A DNA stretch of 42,033 bases from 43-108 sp001915545 (GTDB lineage: Bacteria > Bacteroidota > Bacteroidia > Bacteroidales > Bacteroidaceae), in the NCBI GenBank assembly GCA_902491215.1, contig CABUGV010000031.1:1-42033 (forward strand), in the 5' to 3' direction. Below the pieces are notes generated by a model. The model had not been told where the DNA came from, made no database searches, and saw only the letters and a program-made list of their open reading frames with translations. Shown here piece by piece: positions 16,285 to 23,742 of the stretch. Each line of letters starts with the position of its first letter. Position 1 is the first letter of the stretch. The position numbers and the translations under genes were made by a program.

Positions 16285-18378
16285 ATGAACAAAAAAAATT
16301 TGCAGATCAAAGCCAAGTCTGTAACATGGAGGCAGTTTGACCGCAAGCACGATGCAATATTCCGAAGCCTCGGCAAGGAGATACGCATCGGAGTACTCGC
16401 TGTGTCAATGCTTACATACGCCAGCACGGACAGCATCTCGGCCCAGTCTCTGCCGTCAGAACCGTCTGAAAGCGGTGAGAAACTGATGCAGTTGGAGGAC
16501 ATCGAGGTGACCGCAAGCCGAGTGGCGCAGCCAATGGGACAGTCGGCACGCATTGTCAGCGTTATGACAAGAGAAGACATTCAGGCCACTCCGGCGCAAA
16601 GTGTAAACGACCTTCTTAAATATGCCGCAGGAGTAGATGTCCGGCAACGCGGCGCATTCGGCATCCAAACGGACATAAGCATCAATGGCGGAACGCACGA
16701 CCAGATTGTGATTCTTCTGAACGGTGTAAATATTTCTTCCCCCCACACCGGACACCTTTCCGCCGATTTTCCAATATCAGTTGACGACATCGAACGCATC
16801 GAGATTCTCGAAGGCGCAGCAAGCCGTGTATACGGAACAAGTGCTTTCAATGGTGCCATCAATATCGTCACAAAAAAATCAAAATCCGACAACATCACTG
16901 TCTCTGCCGAAGGCGGAAGCTACGGTTCTGCAGGAGCCGACGCATCGATAAGCCTCGTCGGCAAGAACCTGCACAACAGAATCAGCGGAGGCTACCAGAG
17001 AAGCGACGGTGGAACGGACAACAGCGATTTCAACAAATTCAGAGCCTACTACCAGGGCGATGCCGACACAAAACTGGCAACATTCGACTGGAGTCTGGGC
17101 ATGAGCTCACAAAACTACGGCGCCAACACGTTCTATTCGGGCATGTATCCCGACCAATACGAGGAGAACAGGCGCTACATGGCGTCTGTCAGCGCAACGA
17201 CCAAAGGGCGCATCAAGTTCACTCCGACAATGTACTGGAACCGCTCGCTCGACCATTTCCAGCTGATTCGCGGAAGCAAGACGGGCGAGAACTACCACAT
17301 GACCGACGTGTACGGACTCAGCGCAAATGCACAGATAGACTGGTCGCTTGGACAGTCGGCCATCGGTGCGGAATTCAGAAACGAGGGCATACTGAGCACC
17401 AGCCTCGGAAAACCTCTCGATGAAAGCGAATACGTAGGCATACCGGGGCATGACGGCTACTACACCATGCGCGACAACCGCACCAACGTATGCTACTATC
17501 TCGAACACAACGTCATTCTGAACAGATGGAGCATAAGTTTCGGAGTCATGGCAAACATGAACACGATGCTCGACTACAGAATGCGCCTGTATCCGGGCAT
17601 CGACGTGTCGTATCGTCCCGACAGCCGATGGAAAATATATGCATCGTGGAATATGGCACAAAGAATGCCGACTTTCACCGACCTATATTATAAAAGTCCT
17701 ACTCAGGAAGGCAACACAGGCCTGAAACCGGAAGAGACACAGGAGCTGACCGTTGGAGGACGGTTCACGGACGAAATAGCAACGCTCGAACTCCGTGCTT
17801 TCTATAGGAAACAGCACAACATGATCGACTGGGTCATGTACGACAGCGATTCTGTGAACAACTATTCTACATACCATGCAACGAACTTCAAGATTGACAA
17901 CATGGGTGTAGAACTGAGCGCAGGACTGAACCTTCAAAAGATATTCGGCGAACGGAACCCACTGCGCCTTCTCTCGCTCAACTATGCCTATATCCATCAG
18001 GACAGACACGACAAAGAGCACATCTACGCCAGCTGTTATGCCATGGATTACCTGAGGCACAAGTTCACAGCAAGACTCGACGGACGTATATGGAAGAAGC
18101 TCACAGCTTCCCTATCGTTCAGATGGCAGGAAAGAATGGGTTCGTACATCAAGTATACAACGATGACAGGAGCAGACGGCACGCCGTCGGTCACATCGAA
18201 GCCAACCAAATATTCTCCATACGGCATTCTTGACCTTCAGCTGGCATGGGAAGAAAAAAAATATGAAATATATTTCAAGGGCAACAACCTGACCGACCAC
18301 AGATACTACGACATCGGCAATGTGAAACAGCCGGGATTCTGGTTCATGGCCGGTGCAAAACTTAAGCTCAACATCTAA
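16285..18378 (+). CDS. TonB-dependent outer-membrane receptor (BtuB/FepA-like)
   Basis: A 697-residue receptor. After an unusually long N-terminus (signal region ending near SISAQ, about residue 54) come the TonB-box region LEDIEVTASRV and the plug domain (SVNDLLKYAAGVDVRQRGAFGIQTD onward, with VYGTSAFNGAINIVTKK near residue 200). A 22-strand barrel follows, containing the conserved NLKPEE-like GLKPEETQELTVGG and ending NLTDHRYYDIGNVKQPGFWFM. It lacks the N-terminal carboxypeptidase-like domain and SusD partner of SusC systems, so it is a metal-chelate, haem or corrinoid receptor rather than a glycan receptor. The substrate cannot be told from sequence alone. It stands alone between the decayed recombinase island and the amidase. 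Confidence 0.88.
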   Translation: MNKKNLQIKAKSVTWRQFDRKHDAIFRSLGKEIRIGVLAVSMLTYASTDSISAQSLPSEPSESGEKLMQLEDIEVTASRVAQPMGQSARIVSVMTREDIQATPAQSVNDLLKYAAGVDVRQRGAFGIQTDISINGGTHDQIVILLNGVNISSPHTGHLSADFPISVDDIERIEILEGAASRVYGTSAFNGAINIVTKKSKSDNITVSAEGGSYGSAGADASISLVGKNLHNRISGGYQRSDGGTDNSDFNKFRAYYQGDADTKLATFDWSLGMSSQNYGANTFYSGMYPDQYEENRRYMASVSATTKGRIKFTPTMYWNRSLDHFQLIRGSKTGENYHMTDVYGLSANAQIDWSLGQSAIGAEFRNEGILSTSLGKPLDESEYVGIPGHDGYYTMRDNRTNVCYYLEHNVILNRWSISFGVMANMNTMLDYRMRLYPGIDVSYRPDSRWKIYASWNMAQRMPTFTDLYYKSPTQEGNTGLKPEETQELTVGGRFTDEIATLELRAFYRKQHNMIDWVMYDSDSVNNYSTYHATNFKIDNMGVELSAGLNLQKIFGERNPLRLLSLNYAYIHQDRHDKEHIYASCYAMDYLRHKFTARLDGRIWKKLTASLSFRWQERMGSYIKYTTMTGADGTPSVTSKPTKYSPYGILDLQLAWEEKKYEIYFKGNNLTDHRYYDIGNVKQPGFWFMAGAKLKLNI

Positions 18379-18443
18379 TGATGTAGAAAGGCACCCGAAC
18401 ACAAGCAAGCAGGCATAAACCCTGCATCAAACATAAAAAATCC

Positions 18444-18530
18444 ATGCAGGCCCCCGCAGCAATAAATGCGAGCGCCCGCAAATGCAGCCGCGAGCGCCAG
18501 GAAAAACAATTCTGAGCGCCCGCGGTTTTC
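18444..18530. repeat. GC-rich patch with three GAGCGCC repeats
   Basis: GCGAGCGCC at 18468-18476 and 18490-18498 and GAGCGCC at 18514-18520 are spaced about 22 nt apart in an otherwise AT-rich intergenic region of 280 bp. Nearby CCTGCAT (18421-18427) and ATGCAGG (18444-18450) can pair. The patch may be the transcript end of the TonB receptor or a small repeat element. No coding sequence is seen in it. Confidence 0.35.
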
Positions 18531-18634
18531 GTTTCTCTCCCCCGCCCTCGCCAAGGCGCTATCTATCAAGTCGATTTTTTTGTCCCTTTAGTCCAAAACT
18601 TACACTCATATAAAACAAATTCACCCAAAGTTCG

Positions 18635-18642
18635 TATATTTG
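18635..18642 (+). promoter_or_regulatory. -7 element of the amidase-mlaD promoter
   Basis: TATATTTG, 20 bp before the amidase start codon. There is no clear TTG at -33. Confidence 0.5.
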
Positions 18643-18662
18643 CACAAAGTCGTTCAGAAAAT

Positions 18663-19868
18663 ATGCGCATAATCATACTCATTACAACAGCATTGCTAAT
18701 GCTGTTCCACTCCGGATTGAACGCGGCGGAAAAAGACAACAAACCGTTTATTGTCGTTCTAGATCCGGGACACGGCGGTAAAGACCCCGGAGCAATCGGC
18801 TCGTCAAGAAGCAATATGGAGAAGAAAATCAATCTCAATATAGCTCTTGAAGTAGGCCGACTTCTCAGATCAAAGAGTCCGGATGTAAAAGTCATTTTCA
18901 CAAGAGACAGAGACGTTTTCATCCCACTCGGCGACAGAGCCAACATTGCAAACAAGTCAAAAGCAAATCTGTTCATCTCCATACATACGAATGCTCTGCC
19001 AAGAGGCGCCAGAAAGGCAATGGGCGTGCAATCGTACACATTGAGCCTCAAGAGCTCGGCAACCAACCTTGAAGTTGAAAAGAGGGAAAACTCTGTTATA
19101 CAGTTTGAGGAAGACGGTGCACAGAGATACAGCTTCAACAATCCCAACTCATCAGAGAGCGACATTATCTTCGAATTGATGCAGGACAGGGATATGAAAG
19201 AAAGCGTAAATTTCGCAACGATGGTTCAACGCGAAATGGTAAACGGAGGCAGACGACGTGACATGGGAGTACTTCAGGCCAACCTTGCAGTATTGCGCCT
19301 CTCATACATGCCTAGCGTTCTGCTTGAAGTGGGTTACATATCAACACCCCAAGAGGAACGATTCCTGATGTCGAAACGCGGACAGACCACATTGGCAAAA
19401 TGTATCTACAACGCCATCGTAAAATACAAGCAGCAGCACACGGGACGCATGGCCAATCTGGAAAAGATCGACATAAAAGATCTTGAAGAAGAAATAGAAG
19501 AAGAGGAAAAGGCTGAAACAGACAACAAGGACGGCAATGCAACCACTGTTGCAGAAGAAACCACAGACAACACTGTGGAAAATGCCAGCAGTGAACCAGT
19601 ATTCAAGATACAGATTCTTGCAGCAGACAGACAGCTGAAAAAGAATGACAGACAGCTGAAAGGCCTGGATGCTGATTTCTATAAGGACGGCGGAATGTAT
19701 AAGTACACATGCGGTACAACATGCGACTACAACGAAGTACTTCGCACGCTGAAAGATGTAAAGAAAAAATTTCCTGGAGCATTCATCGTTGCATTCAAGA
19801 ACGATGTCCGCATAGAAACAGCAACAGCAATAAGGGAATTCAAAAACAACAGCAAACAAAACAAATAG
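18663..19868 (+). CDS. N-acetylmuramoyl-L-alanine amidase (Amidase_3) with C-terminal SPOR-like domain
   Basis: A 401-residue exported cell-wall hydrolase. The signal peptide ends near NAAEK (residue 23). The Amidase_3 domain has the zinc/catalytic pattern DPGHGGKDPGAIG (H37), E53, SIHTNA (H108) and the late LLEVGYIS glutamate. An acidic low-complexity linker (about residues 265-310, EEEIEEEEK) joins it to an 80-residue C-terminal domain (FKIQILAADRQL ... FPGAFIVAFKN) resembling SPOR peptidoglycan-binding domains. It cleaves the amide between MurNAc and the stem peptide, typically during daughter-cell separation. It lies 7 bp before the MlaD-type gene; this pairing is common in Bacteroidetes. 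Confidence 0.9.
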   Translation: MRIIILITTALLMLFHSGLNAAEKDNKPFIVVLDPGHGGKDPGAIGSSRSNMEKKINLNIALEVGRLLRSKSPDVKVIFTRDRDVFIPLGDRANIANKSKANLFISIHTNALPRGARKAMGVQSYTLSLKSSATNLEVEKRENSVIQFEEDGAQRYSFNNPNSSESDIIFELMQDRDMKESVNFATMVQREMVNGGRRRDMGVLQANLAVLRLSYMPSVLLEVGYISTPQEERFLMSKRGQTTLAKCIYNAIVKYKQQHTGRMANLEKIDIKDLEEEIEEEEKAETDNKDGNATTVAEETTDNTVENASSEPVFKIQILAADRQLKKNDRQLKGLDADFYKDGGMYKYTCGTTCDYNEVLRTLKDVKKKFPGAFIVAFKNDVRIETATAIREFKNNSKQNK

Positions 19869-19875
19869 AAAGATA

Positions 19876-20769
19876 ATGAAATTCTTAACTAAAGAAGTAA
19901 AGATTGCAATCATAGCAATCATGGCACTGCTGATAATATATATCGGCATAAACTTTCTAAAAGGCATGAACCTTTTCAGTTCCGATGATACATACTACGT
20001 GGAACTCGACAATGTCAGCGGACTTGCCGTCTCGAGCGAAGTGCTTGCTGACGGATATGCAATCGGAGTGGTCAAAGACCTGAAATATGACGAAAATTCA
20101 AGCAAGAACATCCTGGCTACAATAAGCATAAAGAAGGGAATACGCATACCAAAAGGAAGCATCGTGGAACTGTCGAAGGAAATGCTTGGTTCGACAAAGA
20201 TGAACATCCTCATGGCAAACAACCCACGCGAAAGAGTTGAACCGGGAGACACACTCAAAGGTGCTTGGGAAAGAGATGCGTTGACAATGGTTTCGCAGAT
20301 GATGCCTCAGGTTCAGGAGCTTTTGCCAAAACTCGACTCTATCCTCACATCAATAAACAAACTGGCTTCAAATCCGGCACTTCAGGCTTCAATCAACAAC
20401 ATGGAGGATGTAACAAGCAACCTGAAGACAACTACGCACAGAATAAACAAGATTCTAGGCAACGACATTCCGGAACTGACAACCAGAGCCGACAGTATAT
20501 GCTCTAACCTAGAAACAACTACAGGCAAGCTCAAGGATGTTGATTTTGCAAAAATAGAATCAAACCTCAACACGACAATGGAGGGAGTTCAGCTCTTCAC
20601 AGACAAGCTCAACAACCCTAACAGCTCGCTCGGACTATTGATGAATGACAGCAGTTTATACAACAATCTCAACAACACTTTCTTAGACGCATCGTCACTC
20701 ATGCAGGATTTGCAGAAGCATCCTAAACGCTATGTTCACTTCTCAATTTTCGGTAGAAAAGACAATTAA
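19876..20769 (+). CDS. MlaD/MCE-domain protein
   Basis: A 297-residue protein with one N-terminal membrane helix (about residues 9-28, IAIIAIMALLIIYIGINFL). An MCE/MlaD domain follows (about 38-115, VELDNVSGLAVSSEVLADGYAIGVVKDL), then a helical C-terminus with repeated threonine/asparagine segments. MCE proteins carry phospholipids between inner and outer membranes as part of an ABC transporter. The ATPase and permease partners are not in this window. It is cotranscribed with the amidase upstream and closed by the terminator at 20810. Confidence 0.88.
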   Translation: MKFLTKEVKIAIIAIMALLIIYIGINFLKGMNLFSSDDTYYVELDNVSGLAVSSEVLADGYAIGVVKDLKYDENSSKNILATISIKKGIRIPKGSIVELSKEMLGSTKMNILMANNPRERVEPGDTLKGAWERDALTMVSQMMPQVQELLPKLDSILTSINKLASNPALQASINNMEDVTSNLKTTTHRINKILGNDIPELTTRADSICSNLETTTGKLKDVDFAKIESNLNTTMEGVQLFTDKLNNPNSSLGLLMNDSSLYNNLNNTFLDASSLMQDLQKHPKRYVHFSIFGRKDN

Positions 20770-20809
20770 AGAAAACCTCGTTATTTAGAATTAATATAAA
20801 TAAGACACA

Positions 20810-20878
20810 AACTCCACTTTCCTTCATGCACCGTAAATAAGGTGCTAATAAACAAAAGGATAGTGGAGTTCTTTTTTT
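20810..20878 (+). terminator. Terminator after the mlaD-type gene
   Basis: AACTCCACT (20810-20818) pairs with AGTGGAGTT (20862-20870), extended by TCCTT/AAGGA across one mismatch, and is followed by CTTTTTTT. The loop holds a GCACC/GGTGC inner stem (20828-20832 and 20841-20845). Confidence 0.8.
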
Positions 20879-21115
20879 GCGTATTCACATTCGGTTAAAC
20901 GTAAAAGGCAAGAGCGTATCTTCCTATAATACAGAAAGTTGATAAAATGCAAGTTCATTTTTTGCATGCCAGCAAAATGCTTTCGTAAATCATTGAAACA
21001 AAAGCTTATAGAAATTATCAAATTATTGAAGCAAAAAAATCATTTGATAAAATCAAATAATATGATGAAATTTGCATTGTGGGAAATAAAATGACAAGTA
21101 AAGTATATTCTAGAA
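20879..21115. other. AT-rich dnaA leader, no gene
   Basis: These 237 bp hold no coding sequence. Several TCAAATTATT/TCAAATAAT-like and ATTTGATAAA-like words occur between 21018 and 21060. I see no cluster of canonical DnaA boxes (TTATCCACA) and no consensus -33/-7 pair, so I do not call an origin or a promoter here. Confidence 0.4.
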
Positions 21116-22513
21116 ATGGGAAACAATCCAAATGAGCTTTGGAGAAGATGTCTTGAAATAATACATGACAACATCACCCAACAGCAATTTGACACATGGT
21201 TTGCATACATCAATCTAAAATCGTTTGCAGACAAAAGGCTCGTGCTCAGCGTACCAAGCCAATTCGTGTACGAATTCGTTGAGGAACATTTCCTGGATCT
21301 TCTCAAAAAGACAATTACAAAGGTGTTCGGAACAGGCGTATGCCTGAGCTACAGCATACTCGAGGACAAGCAGAACGGTCTCACTGTCGAGGTGGAATCG
21401 TCGAACAAGTCTATCGTGCAGAACGGTACAGCCGTAAGAAAAGCCAATCTGTCTCCAGACGTACTGATGGCTCCTGCGGTTCAGGATCTGGACTCACAGC
21501 TCAGACCCAACTATAATTTCGAGAATTTCCTTGAAGGCGACAGCAACAAGCTTGCCCGCTCTGTTGGCGAAGCTATTGCACAGAACCCTGCAAAGACATT
21601 CAATCCATTCTTTCTATTCGGACATTCAGGTGTGGGCAAGACACATCTTGCAAATGCCATTGGTCTCAAAACCAAGGAACTTCATCCGGAACTGAGAGTG
21701 CTTTATGTATCGGCACATCTGTTTCAGGTGCAGTACACCGACTCCGTAAGAAACAACAAGACCAACGACTTCATAAACTTCTATCAGACAATTGACGTCC
21801 TGATAATAGACGACATACAGGAGTTTTCGGGTCTCACAAAAACGCAGAACACATTCTTCCACATTTTCAATCACCTGCACCTGAACGGAAAGCAGCTCAT
21901 ACTTACGGCCGACAGACCTCCTGTTGCCATTGAAGGATTGGAAGAAAGATTGCTCACGCGTTTCAAATGGGGATTGCAGGCCGAACTTGAACGACCTGAC
22001 AAATCGCTCAGAAACTCGATTCTCTGCGACAAAGTAAGAAAAGACGGTTTGTGCATACCTCAAAACGTCATAAGCTTCATATCTGAACATGTCGATGAAA
22101 GCGTAAGAGACCTGGAAGGTATAATCAATTCACTCATGGCCTACTCCGTTGTCTACAACTGCGATATAGACCTTGATCTCGTAAACAAGATTATGCCTAA
22201 GTTCATCGAAATAAACGATGAACCTCTTACAACAGAATCCATATTGGAAAAGGTCTGTGCTCACTTTGACGTTTCGCGTGAAGACATCTGCTCAAAAAGC
22301 AGAAAACAGCCAATCGTATATATCAGACAGCTTGCAATGTATCTCGCAAACAAGCATACAGACAAATCGACAAGCCAGATTGGACACTGTGTGGGCGGAA
22401 GAAATCATGCAACTGTGATACATTCAATCAAGCAGATAAAGAACCTCATCGACACAGACGAAAGAACAAGAAGAGACATTGAAGAAATAGAAAGTACGTT
22501 CTTCAGGAAATAA
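21116..22513 (+). CDS. dnaA: Chromosomal replication initiator DnaA
   Basis: A 465-residue DnaA with all four parts. Domain I covers about 1-85 (LWRRCLEIIHDNITQQQFDTW). A short linker is followed by the AAA+ core with Walker A GHSGVGKT (169-176), Walker B VLIIDDIQ (228-235) and sensor-1/box VII RLLTRFKWGL. Domain IV ends with the DnaA signature GGRNHATVIHSIKQI, which binds DnaA boxes. It initiates chromosome replication at oriC. It is a single gene between the mlaD terminator and a bidirectional terminator shared with the convergent nitroreductase gene. Its presence shows the window is chromosomal. Confidence 0.97.
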   Translation: MGNNPNELWRRCLEIIHDNITQQQFDTWFAYINLKSFADKRLVLSVPSQFVYEFVEEHFLDLLKKTITKVFGTGVCLSYSILEDKQNGLTVEVESSNKSIVQNGTAVRKANLSPDVLMAPAVQDLDSQLRPNYNFENFLEGDSNKLARSVGEAIAQNPAKTFNPFFLFGHSGVGKTHLANAIGLKTKELHPELRVLYVSAHLFQVQYTDSVRNNKTNDFINFYQTIDVLIIDDIQEFSGLTKTQNTFFHIFNHLHLNGKQLILTADRPPVAIEGLEERLLTRFKWGLQAELERPDKSLRNSILCDKVRKDGLCIPQNVISFISEHVDESVRDLEGIINSLMAYSVVYNCDIDLDLVNKIMPKFIEINDEPLTTESILEKVCAHFDVSREDICSKSRKQPIVYIRQLAMYLANKHTDKSTSQIGHCVGGRNHATVIHSIKQIKNLIDTDERTRRDIEEIESTFFRK

Positions 22514-22550
22514 TGCATCTTTCGATATCCAATCATTATATTATATAGTA

Positions 22551-22611
22551 TAAGAAAGCGGAAGCTTCAGTTAATGTTTTGCAACACACGCTGAAGCTTC
22601 CGCTTTTCTTA
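22551..22611. terminator. Bidirectional terminator between dnaA and the nitroreductase gene
   Basis: The left arm at 22551-22570 pairs with the right arm at 22591-22611 (core AGCGGAAGCTTCAG / CTGAAGCTTCCGCT). Flanking AAGAA and TTTTCTT supply a tract on each strand, with one bulged T. It serves both convergent genes. Confidence 0.8.
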
Positions 22612-22651
22612 TGCAATTCGATTACAGAGCATATCGATAGCAGACAAGACG

Positions 22652-23392
22652 TCAGTCTATAAATCCCTGCCTGCGCAATGTTTCCATAAAGTTTTCAGAC
22701 ATAGCCTCGTTGTCCTTCTTGGTATAGCGCAAATCGGTAAACACCTGTGCCAATGTTTCCTTGCCGTTTATCTCGACAAAATGCTTGTTTTCGTCCAATG
22801 CTTCCTTATATCCATATATATTGTCTATATCAGACGGCTCATAGTCATGATAAACCTCATCATGTATGATTCCGCTCAACGGAAGGCGATCAGGCTGTGC
22901 AGGACATTCATCAGGCCAACCGGCAGTTATTGTTGCAACAGGGAATGTCAGCTTTGGCATATTGAGCACTTCAATGATTTTATCGGGCGTATATGCTGTA
23001 GTTCCAAGAAAACAAGTTCCTAATCCCTTCTCTTCTGCAAGGGTACAGAAGTTTTGTGTAAAAAGAATCGCATCATACACTGCATTCATGAACGAAAGCA
23101 AGTTGTCATATCCAGGAACAGCCTTACGCTGGTTGCACCATTTGCAGAATCTGTTGAAGTCGGCACAGAAAGTAAGCACAACAGGAGCAGATGTAACCAT
23201 AGGCTGATTGAAGTGCAATGGCGCCAGCTTCTTTTTCATTTCACCGTCGCGTGTAACTATAACGCTGTACAATTGCATATTGCCCATTGTTGCCGCACGC
23301 GAAGCTGTCAATATAAGTTCATTTAGCATCTCAGACGGGATGTCCTGCGACGTATATTTTCTAATTGTACGTCTGTTCTTGATATCTGTCAT
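22652..23392 (-). CDS. Nitroreductase-family FMN oxidoreductase
   Basis: A 246-residue cytoplasmic flavoprotein of the NfsA/Frp-like nitroreductase group. It has the N-terminal FMN-phosphate contact NRRTIRKYTSQDIP, the SRAATMGNMQLYSVIV segment, AVYDAILFTQNFCTLAEEKGLGTCFLG in the core, and a C-terminal extension (FTDLRYTKKDNEAMSENFMETLR) typical of the NfsA type. It would use NAD(P)H to reduce nitroaromatics, quinones or flavin; the physiological substrate is unknown. It is monocistronic, with its own promoter and the terminator shared with dnaA. Confidence 0.88.
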   Translation of the reverse strand: MTDIKNRRTIRKYTSQDIPSEMLNELILTASRAATMGNMQLYSVIVTRDGEMKKKLAPLHFNQPMVTSAPVVLTFCADFNRFCKWCNQRKAVPGYDNLLSFMNAVYDAILFTQNFCTLAEEKGLGTCFLGTTAYTPDKIIEVLNMPKLTFPVATITAGWPDECPAQPDRLPLSGIIHDEVYHDYEPSDIDNIYGYKEALDENKHFVEINGKETLAQVFTDLRYTKKDNEAMSENFMETLRRQGFID

Positions 23393-23417
23393 AAAACTGG
23401 GTTTTAATAGTTAAAGA

Positions 23418-23447
23418 CAAAGATAGCAAACATCCAAGACATATCAA
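23418..23447 (-). promoter_or_regulatory. Promoter of the nitroreductase gene
   Basis: On the minus strand, TTG (complement of 23445-23447), 19 bp, then TATCTTTG (complement of 23418-23425). It lies 26 bp before the start codon. Confidence 0.75.
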
Positions 23448-23616
23448 ATTTTAATATACAAAAGGTTAGCAAATTTCCATTTTGGAAAACTTTTGAGCAT
23501 AATCAATTTTATATTACACTAATAATCAGGTCTTTACAAAATAAAACAGAAAACTTTGCAGGCTGTTGATAAGTTTATAGTTAAAAATTTTGCAGATTCA
23601 TAAAAGAGGATTAGTT

Positions 23617-23648
23617 TTGCAGGCGTTTACGTTTCGATTTTATATTTG
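23617..23648 (+). promoter_or_regulatory. Promoter of the ribonucleotide reductase gene
   Basis: TTG (23617-23619), 21 bp, TATATTTG (23641-23648). Three TTTTGCAG/CTTTGCAG words recur between 23550 and 23625, the last overlapping the -33 region. No NrdR box and no cobalamin riboswitch were recognised in this 350-bp intergenic region. Confidence 0.65.
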
Positions 23649-23742
23649 CTTTGATTTTTAATTCCCACACACAGATTTCAGCAATATAGATTGAGAAGAA
23701 AACAAACTTAAAAAAACAATTCTATTAACTCATCATCAAGTT

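Noticed and set aside
16285..18378. SusC-type glycan receptor of a polysaccharide utilisation locus
   Set aside because: About 700 residues, no carboxypeptidase-like N-terminal domain, no adjacent SusD and no glycosidase cluster.
18444..18530. CRISPR-like array
   Set aside because: Only three 7- to 9-bp repeats with no spacer regularity and no cas genes in the window.
20879..21115. Replication origin beside dnaA
   Set aside because: AT-rich with repeated words, but no cluster of canonical DnaA boxes; in Bacteroidetes the origin is often not next to dnaA.
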